Shown here one piece after another: positions 7,685 to 14,132 of a stretch of 14,132 nucleotides of DNA. Both the position numbers and the translations under genes were made by a program. This stretch comes from CAZPMO01 sp964587515. Its GTDB lineage: Bacteria; Pseudomonadota; Alphaproteobacteria; MPNO01. How positions within the stretch are numbered: the first letter of the stretch is position 1; each line of letters starts with the position of its first letter. Below the pieces are notes generated by a model. The model saw only the letters and a list, made by a program, of their open reading frames with translations. It made no database searches and had not been told where the DNA came from. Location: positions 1 through 14,132 of the forward strand of contig CAZPMO010000125.1 in the NCBI GenBank assembly GCA_964587515.1, written 5' to 3'.

Positions 7685-8704
7685 TTTCCACGAAATTCCT
7701 GGTATGTGGCCGCGACCGCCGACGAGCTGGGCCGCGAGCTTTTGGGTCGCACCCTGCTCGACCAGCCGGTGGTGCTGTATCGCCGCGAAGACGGGACGGC
7801 CGTGGCGCTCGAGGATTGCTGCTCGCATCGGTTTCTGCCGTTGTCGAAAGGCTATCTTGTGGGCGATGTGGTCCAGTGCGGCTATCACGGGATGGAGTTC
7901 GATTGCACCGGCACCTGCGTACATGTTCCAGCTCAGAAATCGGCCCCGGCCGACTCCGACATCCGCGCCTTTCCGGTGTACGAAAAATGGTGTTTCGTCT
8001 GGATCTGGATGGGCGATCCGGCGGCGGCCGACGAAGCGCTGATTCCCGAGATCTGGCGCAACGATCACCCGGATTGGACGGTGGTCGTGGGCGAGCCGAT
8101 TTACATGGAGGGCGATTATCGATTGGTCGCCGATAACCTGCTCGATCCCAGTCACGTCTCTTTCGTCCATCGCTCGACGCTGGGCACCGGCGTGGTCGCG
8201 GAAATCCCGCAGACCGCGACGCAGGAAGGCAGCACCGTCCGCGTGACCCGATGGATTCTCGACAGTCCCGCCGCGCCGGTATACGCCAAGCTCGGCAAGT
8301 TCGACGGCAATGTCGACCGCTGGCAGATCATGACCTTCACCCCGCCCTCGATGGTCGAGGTCGACATGGGGAGCTGCGTCGCCGGCACCGGCGCGCAACA
8401 GGGCGACCGGAGCCAGGGGATCGAGCTTCGCGCCTATAATCTGGTGACCCCGGAGACCGCCGAAAGCAGCTTCTATTTCTGGACCCATGTCCGAAACTTC
8501 TCCGTCGATGACCAGGCGGTCACCGACATGGTCCGAAGCAACTTCGTCGAAACGTTCTCCGAGGACGTCGAGGTCATCGAGGCCGTCCAGGCCGGACTAA
8601 AACGAAATACCGATAAACCGGTGGTCAACCTCGCCGTCGATGCCGGCGCAATCCGCGCGCGCCGTGTCATCGACGAAATGGTCACGCTGGAAAATGTGAC
8701 GTAG
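7682..8704 (+). CDS. VanA-like Rieske non-heme iron oxygenase, alpha subunit
   Basis: This 340-residue protein resembles vanillate O-demethylase oxygenase from end to end, starting MFPRNSWYVA. The Rieske [2Fe-2S] ligands are C47-x-H49 (in EDCCSHR) and C66-x2-H69 (in QCGYHG). The mononuclear iron site is DNLLDPSHVSFVH, giving D155, H158 and H163, with D295 in SEDVEVIE as the likely carboxylate ligand. VDRWQIMTFTPPS and the late DAGAIRARRVID are also VanA-like. Such enzymes hydroxylate or O/N-demethylate aromatic or other small substrates with electrons from a separate reductase; no reductase or ferredoxin gene is in the window. The substrate cannot be read from sequence, so vanillate should not be assumed. 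The gene is second in an operon with the sulfurtransferase and converges on the MBL hydrolase with 14 bases between the stops. An extra cysteine (C46) beside C47 is a minor oddity. Confidence 0.92.
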   Translation: MFPRNSWYVAATADELGRELLGRTLLDQPVVLYRREDGTAVALEDCCSHRFLPLSKGYLVGDVVQCGYHGMEFDCTGTCVHVPAQKSAPADSDIRAFPVYEKWCFVWIWMGDPAAADEALIPEIWRNDHPDWTVVVGEPIYMEGDYRLVADNLLDPSHVSFVHRSTLGTGVVAEIPQTATQEGSTVRVTRWILDSPAAPVYAKLGKFDGNVDRWQIMTFTPPSMVEVDMGSCVAGTGAQQGDRSQGIELRAYNLVTPETAESSFYFWTHVRNFSVDDQAVTDMVRSNFVETFSEDVEVIEAVQAGLKRNTDKPVVNLAVDAGAIRARRVIDEMVTLENVT

Positions 8705-8718
8705 CGCCCGGGGGCCGC

Positions 8719-9594
8719 TCAATACTGGAAGCGAAAGGCGTCGCCGGACCGGACAATGCGCCCGGCGACCGGATCGGGAAAATGACCGGTCAGGACCAAG
8801 GTCGGGGTATCGGCGGCGGCCTCGATCAAAGCCGTTCGGCTTTTCCGGGACATTTCCGGATCGTCGCAGAACCGGCTCGACCAGTCGGGGCGGGCAAGCT
8901 GCAGCGGGTGCTGGATGGTGTCGCCGGTGAGCACCGCATCGTCGCTTCCCGAGCGCAGCCTTAACATCACATTGCCGGGCGTGTGTCCCGGCGCGCCTTC
9001 GAGCCAGATGCCGTCTTCGATCTGGTGGTCGTCCTCGACCAAGTCCACCTGGTTCGCCTCGACCACCGGCAACACGCTGTCCCGATAGGAACCGTGATTG
9101 ATCTCCGCGCCGGGATCGGCCGCCGCGACCTGTTGCCAGTGCTCCAGTTCGGTGCGCGCGAAGATATAGCGGGCATTCGGAAATGTCGGCACCCAGCGGC
9201 CGTCGACGAGCCGGGTGTTCCAGCCCACGTGATCGACATGCAAATGGGTGCACATGACGAAATCGACCTCCTGCGGATGCACGCCCATTGCCGCGAGATC
9301 CTCGAGATAGGATCCTTCCCGCATGTGCCATAAGTCGCGCGCGGGTCGGTGCTTGTCGTTGCCGAGACAGGTATCCACGACGATGGTGTGGCGCGGCGTG
9401 CGGATGACATAGCTGTGAAAACTCATGATCAGCCGGCCGGTGTCGGGATCGATGAAAGACGGCAACAGCCAGCTTTTGTTGGCCTCGATGGTGGCCGCGT
9501 CGGCGTCGGGGAACAGGAGGTCGGGCTCGAAAATCGGCCCCTCATATTCCATGACGCGCGAAACCGTGAACGCGCCGATCCGTTGCGGCTTCAT
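8719..9594 (-). CDS. Metallo-beta-lactamase-fold hydrolase
   Basis: This 291-residue protein has a complete di-metal site: THLHVDH at residues 116-122 (H117, H119, D121, H122), H204 in GAPGHTPGN, D225 in LTGDT and H271 in LTGHFP. Layout and length resemble the lactonase/methyl-parathion-hydrolase-like branch, which opens lactones or cleaves esters, rather than glyoxalase II. No signal peptide is seen, so it is probably cytoplasmic. ATG 9594-9592 is preceded by a purine-rich AGGGAGGAGG element, a strong ribosome binding site. It is transcribed away from the N-acyl-D-amino-acid deacylase across 159 bases and converges on the Rieske gene. A role in hydrolysing a product or precursor of the neighbouring enzymes is possible but inferred from position only. 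Fold and metal site are secure, the substrate is unknown. Confidence 0.9.
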   Translation of the reverse strand: MKPQRIGAFTVSRVMEYEGPIFEPDLLFPDADAATIEANKSWLLPSFIDPDTGRLIMSFHSYVIRTPRHTIVVDTCLGNDKHRPARDLWHMREGSYLEDLAAMGVHPQEVDFVMCTHLHVDHVGWNTRLVDGRWVPTFPNARYIFARTELEHWQQVAAADPGAEINHGSYRDSVLPVVEANQVDLVEDDHQIEDGIWLEGAPGHTPGNVMLRLRSGSDDAVLTGDTIQHPLQLARPDWSSRFCDDPEMSRKSRTALIEAAADTPTLVLTGHFPDPVAGRIVRSGDAFRFQY

Positions 9595-9612
9595 CTGGCC
9601 TCCTCCCTTGAT

Positions 9613-9626
9613 CGCGTTGAAACGCG
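9613..9626. promoter_or_regulatory. Palindrome in the MBL/deacylase divergent region
   Basis: CGCGTT-GA-AACGCG is a perfect 6+6 inverted repeat with a 2-base centre. It lies just upstream of the MBL ribosome binding site and 128 bases before the deacylase ATG. The size and position suit a dimeric repressor, and flanking GATC sequences are present on both sides. Binding is inferred only. Confidence 0.4.
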
Positions 9627-9753
9627 CTTGGATCGTACCCCGCGCCGGATGCCATGCGCCATAGGCGGAGCGACTGGATTTGCGTGGCCCACCGAATTCG
9701 CCGACACTATTCGAACTTGAAAATAATCGTCAGAACCTTCGGAGCCGTCGGCA

Positions 9754-11223
9754 ATGCAGACTCAATTCGACATCGTGCTTCACAACGGGCGTGTGATCGA
9801 CGGCTCCGGCGCGCCGGCCGCGCCTTCCGATGTCGCCGTTGCGGGAGACCGTATCGCCGCGATCGACCGCATCCCGGCCGGACGCGGCGCAATCGAACTC
9901 GACATCGCCGGCAAGACGGTCGCCCCGGGATTTATCGACGTGCATACCCATGACGACCGGGCGTTGCTGGCCACGCCGGAGATGCCCGCGAAGGCGAGCC
10001 AGGGCGTTGCAACCGTGATTACGGGCAACTGCGGCGTCAGCCTCGCGCCGCTGACCCTCGATGGTGCGCCGCCGCCGCCGCTGGACCTGATCGGCGATGC
10101 CGATTGGTATCGTTTCGAGCGCTTCGGCGATTACCTGGATGCGCTGGACGCCAACCCGCCGGCGTTGAACGCGGCCTGCCTGATCGGTCACTCGACATTG
10201 CGGGTCGGCGCGGTGGCCGACCTCGACCGACCGGCCACGGATGCGGAACTGGTGGAAATGCGCGAACGTTTCCGGCTGGCGCTCGAGGACGGCGCCATCG
10301 GGCTTTCGAGCGGCACGTTCTACCCGCCGGCGGCCGCGGCGCCGACCGAGGAAGTGGCGGCGCTCGCCGAACTCGCCGGCGAGGTGGGCGGCGTCTACAC
10401 CACGCATATGCGGGACGAAACCGACAACGTGATGGAAAGCCTCGAGGAAAGCTTCGAGATCGCGCGGCATGGCGAAGTACCCTTGATCATCTCTCACCAC
10501 AAGGTCGCGGGCCGCGCCAACCACGGCCGCACCCGCGAAACGCTGCCGCGCATCCTGGAGGAGATGGGGCGGCATCCGGTGGGGCTGGACGTCTATCCCT
10601 ATATCGCCGCATCCTCGATCCTGAGCGCCGAACGCGCGGCGGTGTCCGAACGCGTGCTGGTTGCCTGGTCGCAAAGCGTCCCGGAGGCGGCCGGACGCGA
10701 CCTGGCGGAAATCGCGGGCGACTGGGGAGTGAGCGAGGCGGAGGCGGTCGAGCGCCTGCTGCCCGCGGGCGGTGTCTATTTCCTGATGGACGAGAAAGAT
10801 GTCCGCCGGGTCCTTCAGTTTCCGCATACCATGGTGGGGTCCGACGGCCTGCCGCACGACAGCCATCCGCATCCGCGTCTTTGGGGCACTTTCCCGCGCG
10901 TGCTGGGCCATTATGTCCGCGATGTCGGACTGTTTACGCTTGAGGAGGCCGTGCGCAGAATGACCAGTCTGCCGGCGGAGCGGTTCGGGCTGTCCGGGCG
11001 GGGCCGCCTTGCGCGGGGCGCCTACGCCGACATCGTCGTCTTCGATTCCGAAGCGATCGCCGATCGCGCAACCTTCGAAGAACCCACGACGCCGGCGGCC
11101 GGCATCGAATTGCTTATTGTGAATGGCGAAATCGTCTGGCGCGACGGTGCGGCCACCGGCGCGCGACCGGGCCGCGCGTTACGGCGCCAGTCGCTGCAAC
11201 GCGAACGCGACACGGCCGATTAG
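9754..11223 (+). CDS. N-acyl-D-amino-acid deacylase (D-aminoacylase, amidohydrolase superfamily)
   Basis: The enzyme hydrolyses N-acyl-D-amino acids to a free D-amino acid and a carboxylate. The protein has 489 residues, normal for the family. The N-terminal beta part (DIVLHNGRVIDGSG) leads into a TIM barrel with PGFIDVHTHDD (H64, H66), GNCGVSLAP (C93), YTTHMRDE (H218), ISHHK (H248, H249, K250) and VGSDGLP (D364). These match the metal and catalytic set I recall for Alcaligenes D-aminoacylase (two His, Cys, two His and Asp). HPRLWGTFPRVLG and YADIVVFD near the end are also family blocks. The ATG has GGAG nine bases upstream. No signal peptide is present. The stop TAG overlaps the stop of the convergent flavin oxidoreductase gene by three bases. 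Other amidohydrolase substrates are possible, but the motif set favours D-aminoacylase. Confidence 0.92.
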   Translation: MQTQFDIVLHNGRVIDGSGAPAAPSDVAVAGDRIAAIDRIPAGRGAIELDIAGKTVAPGFIDVHTHDDRALLATPEMPAKASQGVATVITGNCGVSLAPLTLDGAPPPPLDLIGDADWYRFERFGDYLDALDANPPALNAACLIGHSTLRVGAVADLDRPATDAELVEMRERFRLALEDGAIGLSSGTFYPPAAAAPTEEVAALAELAGEVGGVYTTHMRDETDNVMESLEESFEIARHGEVPLIISHHKVAGRANHGRTRETLPRILEEMGRHPVGLDVYPYIAASSILSAERAAVSERVLVAWSQSVPEAAGRDLAEIAGDWGVSEAEAVERLLPAGGVYFLMDEKDVRRVLQFPHTMVGSDGLPHDSHPHPRLWGTFPRVLGHYVRDVGLFTLEEAVRRMTSLPAERFGLSGRGRLARGAYADIVVFDSEAIADRATFEEPTTPAAGIELLIVNGEIVWRDGAATGARPGRALRRQSLQRERDTAD

Positions 11224-12344
11224 AGGTCGCGCACCTCGGGCAGGACGCGGTCGCGGAACAGCTCCATGCCGCGCCGCACCACCGCATCGGGAATGTTGCC
11301 CACCTTCATGGTGAGATTGAACATGCCGTGGCCGAGTTCGTCCTTGAGGCGGCGAATCTGTTTCACGACGGTCTCCGGGCTGCCGCACAACAGCGATCCC
11401 GCCTCGATCATCTCTTCCAGCGACCGCTCGTGCAGGGTTGCGAGCCGCTTCGCGAACCCCTCGCCCACCTTCTCGTCGGCGAAGAAGCGCGTCTTCTGCA
11501 CGACGATCTTCTGCGCCGTGCGCGGCCCGCCCAGCAGCACCTGGTGGAAATAGCGCACCGGCTCGCGCATCGCGTCCAGCGCCTCGGCGTCGGTCTCGGC
11601 GATGCAGCAATGCTGGCCGACCATGATGTGCTCCGGTCCCGGCGTCCAGCCATGCGCCGACGCGCTCTCGCGATAGGTCTCGACCGTGCGCCGCGCGAGC
11701 CCGAGATCGGCGATCAGCACGATCCCCATCATGGCGTGGTTGCGCGCCGCGAACTCGGCCGAATCCTGGTTGCTGCCCGACAGCAGGATCGGCGGATGCG
11801 GTTTCTGATAGGGTCTCGGCCAGATCGATACCGCGCGATACTGGTAGTGCTCGCTCTCCCAGCCGAACGGCTCGGGCTCGGTCCATGCCTTGAGGATGAG
11901 TTCGATCGCTTCCTGCAGGCGGGCGCGGGAATCATCCGGCGCGGCGTTATACGCGACATATTCGTGCGGAATGCCGCGGATGAACCCGGCGATCAGCCGC
12001 CCACCCGACATCACGTCCAGCATGGCGTATTCCTCCGCCACCCGGATCGGGTTCAGCAGCGGCAACAGATTGCCCAGCATGGCGAGCCGGGCCTTCGACG
12101 TGCGGTGGACCAGCGCCGCGCCGATCAGATTGCAGTTGGCCATCAGGCTGTAGGGGCTGAAATGATGCTCGTTGCAGCCGATCCAGTCGAAGTCGCATTC
12201 CTCGGCATAGGCCATATCGTCGATGTAACTGTCATACATTTCGCGCGCGCGCTCGGCGTCGAACGTCTCGTTGCCCACCGGCCAGTCGACCGCCGTGTCG
12301 GGAAAATCGGTAAACGGCATCAGATGAAAAAATGTGAATTTCAT
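11220..12344 (-). CDS. LLM-class (luciferase-like) flavin-dependent oxidoreductase
   Basis: This 374-residue bacterial-luciferase-like protein starts MKFTFFHLMPF. Family blocks include DWIGCNEHHFSPYS (about residues 53-66), the LGNLLPLLNPIRVAEEYAMLDVMSGGRL stretch in pieces at about 90-117 (loop and phosphate-binding region of LLM enzymes), and PPILLSGSNQDSAEFAAR. Members use reduced flavin (FMNH2 or F420) and O2 to oxidise varied organics; an FMN monooxygenase is most likely here. ATG 12344 is chosen over the longer frame from 12455 because homologous sequence begins here, a G-rich GGGGGG element lies just upstream and a promoter-like pair precedes it. No partner flavin reductase is in view. 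It converges on the deacylase and diverges from the phospholipase D-like gene. The substrate is unknown. Confidence 0.9.
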   Translation of the reverse strand: MKFTFFHLMPFTDFPDTAVDWPVGNETFDAERAREMYDSYIDDMAYAEECDFDWIGCNEHHFSPYSLMANCNLIGAALVHRTSKARLAMLGNLLPLLNPIRVAEEYAMLDVMSGGRLIAGFIRGIPHEYVAYNAAPDDSRARLQEAIELILKAWTEPEPFGWESEHYQYRAVSIWPRPYQKPHPPILLSGSNQDSAEFAARNHAMMGIVLIADLGLARRTVETYRESASAHGWTPGPEHIMVGQHCCIAETDAEALDAMREPVRYFHQVLLGGPRTAQKIVVQKTRFFADEKVGEGFAKRLATLHERSLEEMIEAGSLLCGSPETVVKQIRRLKDELGHGMFNLTMKVGNIPDAVVRRGMELFRDRVLPEVRDL

Positions 12345-12369
12345 TATTCGCCCCCCGGACCTGCCCGCA

Positions 12370-12397
12370 ATTCTATCGCCGCACGGCGCGAAGTAAA
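12370..12397 (-). promoter_or_regulatory. Candidate sigma70-type promoter for the flavin oxidoreductase gene
   Basis: On the minus strand TTTACT (12397-12392) is followed after 16 bases by TAGAAT (12375-12370), matching four and five of six consensus bases. A start near 12363 would leave a leader of about 20 bases before ATG 12344. An inverted repeat, CGGCGCG (12384-12390) with CGCGCCG (12406-12412), overlaps the spacer and -35 side and could be an operator. Both elements are GC-rich enough that chance is possible. Confidence 0.4.
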
Positions 12398-12542
12398 CGG
12401 CGGGTCGCGCCGGATTTGAAAAACAATTGGCGTTGGACGCCCGCAACGACGTCAACCCGCGCCAAACGCATCGGGAGGTTAATGAGTCGACTTTTTAAAT
12501 CACACGATGTAATTGATGGAAAACAGCATCAGGGAGGACGTC

Positions 12543-13610
12543 ATGCCGATCAGGACCGACGACGGAAATATCGAAGTTCACATGGGGCCGTCCGAAGTGG
12601 GCGCCCCCGACGAGTTGCGCCGGCCGATCGTGGATTTCATCAAGGGGGCGAACAGGTCTCTCGACATAGCGGTCCAGGAACTGGACGACCGCGAGATCGC
12701 CTTGGCAATCGTCGAGGCAAGCCGCAAGCCCAAAATGAGGGTCCGGATCGTACTGGAAGCCGATTATCTGACGGTCAAGAAGGCGGTGGAAGATCCCTGG
12801 ACGCCAAGCGGCTCGAACGAACATAACCGGGAAATTCATGACGCCCTGTTGCGCTCGGCGATTTACGTGCGCTCTGATTTCAACCCCAAAATCTTCCATC
12901 AGAAATTCATTGTCCGCGATGGTAGCGCGGTGCTGACCGGCTCGACCAATTTCACCACAACCGGCGTGACCAAGAATCTCAACCATCTCATTATCGTGAA
13001 ATCTCGCAAGATCGCGAATATCTACAAAAAGGAATTCAAGGAGATCGCCCAGGGTCATTTCGGCGCGCTCAACGAGGGTCACGACCCGGCGCCGCCGGAG
13101 GTCACGGTTTCCGGCATCCCCATCCGGGTAGTCTTTTCACCCGATCACAGCCCCAAGATGGAAATCATGAAGCGCATGCTGAAAGCGCAAAACCGGGTCG
13201 ACTTCGCGATTTTTACCTTCTCGAAATCGTCCGGCATCGACGATGCCATGATCGCGCTCAAGGACCAGATCGAGCTTCGCGGCGTGCTCGACAGCGCTCA
13301 GGGGAACCAGAAATGGGCGGCGACGCGGCCGGTCCGCAATGCGGGGGCCGACCTCCGCCTGGTGCGCAAGAAAGGCAAGCTCGGCAAGCTGCATCACAAG
13401 TTGATGGTGATCGACGATCGCGTCCTGGTCGGCGGCAGCTTCAACTACACCGGGCCGGCCAACAAGCTGAACGACGAGAACGTCATCATTCTCGGCGACC
13501 TGAAATCGGCGAGCGCCACCTCGCGCGCGCAACAGCGTCGTCTGGCGACATACGCGCGCACCGAGATCGACCGTATCTACGACGATCATGGCTCGGCGGT
13601 GCCGCGTTAG
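12543..13610 (+). CDS. Phospholipase D-superfamily protein with two HKD motifs
   Basis: PLD-superfamily enzymes cleave or transfer phosphodiester bonds in lipids or nucleic acids through a phosphohistidine. ATG 12543 is chosen because AGGGAGG (12531-12537) lies five bases upstream; ATG 12513 is in frame but lacks such a site. The 355-residue protein has two copies of the catalytic half: H119-x-K121-x4-D126 followed by TGSTNFT, and H284-x-K286-x4-D291 followed by GGSFNYTG. A single chain with both motifs should form one composite active site. There is no signal peptide or membrane segment, so a cytoplasmic location is expected. The architecture is shared by phospholipases, cardiolipin synthases and PLD nucleases. 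Absence of membrane segments argues against cardiolipin synthase. Substrate is unresolved. It diverges from the flavin oxidoreductase and precedes a lipoprotein gene by 183 bases. Confidence 0.88.
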   Translation: MPIRTDDGNIEVHMGPSEVGAPDELRRPIVDFIKGANRSLDIAVQELDDREIALAIVEASRKPKMRVRIVLEADYLTVKKAVEDPWTPSGSNEHNREIHDALLRSAIYVRSDFNPKIFHQKFIVRDGSAVLTGSTNFTTTGVTKNLNHLIIVKSRKIANIYKKEFKEIAQGHFGALNEGHDPAPPEVTVSGIPIRVVFSPDHSPKMEIMKRMLKAQNRVDFAIFTFSKSSGIDDAMIALKDQIELRGVLDSAQGNQKWAATRPVRNAGADLRLVRKKGKLGKLHHKLMVIDDRVLVGGSFNYTGPANKLNDENVIILGDLKSASATSRAQQRRLATYARTEIDRIYDDHGSAVPR

Positions 13611-13635
13611 CCGACCACCAACACCAAGACACCAA

Positions 13636-13652
13636 CCGGAAAGGCATTCCGG
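13636..13652 (+). terminator. Hairpin after the phospholipase D-like gene
   Basis: CCGGAA (13636-13641) and TTCCGG (13647-13652) form a 6-base stem with a 5-base loop, 25 bases after the stop. There is no proper T run behind it, so it is at best a weak intrinsic terminator or an mRNA 3'-end-stabilising hairpin. Confidence 0.35.
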
Positions 13653-13793
13653 CGCATTCATTAAAGACCAACATGTTGCAAATCGGACGCGATTGGACCA
13701 CCATTGGACATAGGAAAACAATACGACTGAGGATCCGGACCGCTAATCAATACAACAGGCTAATTGGCCGAACCAAAAAGCTTGGGGGAAGAG
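13653..13793. other. AT-richer intergenic stretch before the lipoprotein gene
   Basis: No gene is seen. Counting 13681-13800 gives about 43-50% GC, clearly below the flanking genes. A short direct repeat ATTGGAC occurs twice (near 13692 and 13703). No convincing -35/-10 pair was found, although the lower GC suits a promoter region for the gene that follows. Confidence 0.5.
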
Positions 13794-14132
13794 ATGAAAA
13801 AAATATTCCGTCCCTGCGTTGTATTTCGTTCGTGTCCGAACAGTTGTTGCACGGGTCGTGCCAGTTTTTCTGCTGCTCATCGTTGGCGCCTGCGAAACGG
13901 TGCAGCAGGCGCAAATCACCGAATTCAAGCGCTCTGGTGAACTCCGTATCCTGCTTATGCCGCCAGATGTCGAGCTCGCCACCCTGACCGCGGGTGGTGT
14001 GCTGGAACCGAATGCGGAGTGGACCAAGGCCGCCTTGGGGTACATAACGCCCAGCATTCGCGAAGAAATGCGATCGGCCAATATCAAGATCGTCGAATTC
14101 AGTCCGCCCGCCGAACGAGGGCCGATCAGCGA
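13794..14132 (+). CDS. Putative lipoprotein, partial, with a frame-shifting A7 tract at its start
   Basis: ATG 13794 follows a good ribosome binding site (GGGGGAAG, 13784-13791) but, because of seven A directly after it, enters a frame that stops after 48 codons. One A fewer would join it to the neighbouring frame, reading MKKYSVPALYFVRVRT, then a hydrophobic stretch VVPVFLLLIVGAC with the lipobox cysteine at 13891-13893. The mature protein would begin CETVQQAQITEFKRSGELR and continue with LLMPPDVELATLTAGGVLEP and AEWTKAALGYITPSIREEM to the window edge. Without the shift the only start in this frame is TTG 13819, which has no visible ribosome binding site but still gives a plausible signal peptide. 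The family is not recognised. An outer-membrane or periplasm-facing lipoprotein is inferred from the lipobox. The end lies outside the window. Confidence 0.65.

Noticed and set aside
9730..10911. Minus-strand open frame of 393 codons opposite the deacylase
   Set aside because: The plus-strand protein has the full D-aminoacylase motif set; the antisense frame has no recognisable domain.
11328..12419. Plus-strand open frame of 363 codons opposite the flavin oxidoreductase
   Set aside because: It is a shadow of the LLM gene, arginine-rich and without family motifs.
12429..12441. Small hairpin GGCGT-TGG-ACGCC upstream of the PLD gene
   Set aside because: A five-base GC stem is expected by chance in DNA of this composition, and nothing else supports a function.
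12482..12826. Small frame starting ATG 12482 behind GGGAGG
   Set aside because: The spacing is only three bases, it is out of frame with the PLD gene and becomes an arginine-rich shadow of it. A leader peptide cannot be excluded, but nothing supports one.
1..14132. CRISPR array, tRNA, rRNA, insertion sequence or integrase gene
   Set aside because: No regularly spaced repeats, no cloverleaf or rRNA-like sequence and no transposase or recombinase motifs were seen on either strand.

Overview
The window is GC-rich bacterial chromosome, most consistent with an alphaproteobacterium. The evidence is the order glnE, AsmA/YhdP-like gene, tyrS, together with protein signatures seen in Rhodospirillales-like genomes. 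It looks like a draft or metagenome-derived contig. There is a run of ten N at 1076-1085, and three genes carry lesions: tyrS has a frameshift and an aberrant 3' end, the DUF3179 gene has an in-frame TAA, and a lipoprotein gene has an A7 tract that shifts the frame. No rRNA, tRNA, insertion sequence, phage gene or CRISPR array was recognised.

Layout. Positions 1-1075 (-) hold the N-terminal third of glnE, which runs off the left edge and into the N gap. Positions 1198-4311 (+) hold a 1037-residue AsmA/YhdP-like envelope protein. It converges on tyrS (about 4321-5551, -). Positions 5623-6612 (-) hold an exported DUF3179 protein broken by a stop codon. It diverges from a two-gene operon (+): a 3-mercaptopyruvate-type sulfurtransferase (6797-7663) and a VanA-like Rieske oxygenase (7682-8704). 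A metallo-beta-lactamase-fold hydrolase (8719-9594, -) diverges from an N-acyl-D-amino-acid deacylase (9754-11223, +). The deacylase stop overlaps the stop of a luciferase-like flavin oxidoreductase (11220-12344, -). The oxidoreductase diverges from a two-HKD phospholipase D-like protein (12543-13610, +). A partial lipoprotein gene (about 13794 onward, +) runs off the right edge.

How the genes fit together. The left third is housekeeping: nitrogen regulation, envelope maintenance and tRNA charging. Positions 6.6-12.4 kb read like an accessory catabolic island with a sulfurtransferase, Rieske oxygenase, MBL hydrolase, D-aminoacylase and flavin-dependent monooxygenase. It alternates strands and has compact intergenic regions with plausible promoters and palindromes, but no regulator, transporter or Rieske reductase in view. 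A shared pathway is an inference from neighbourhood only; the substrate is unknown. I do not see a clearly new biological system. The most useful observations are the gene lesions, the resolved start sites and the putative catabolic cassette.
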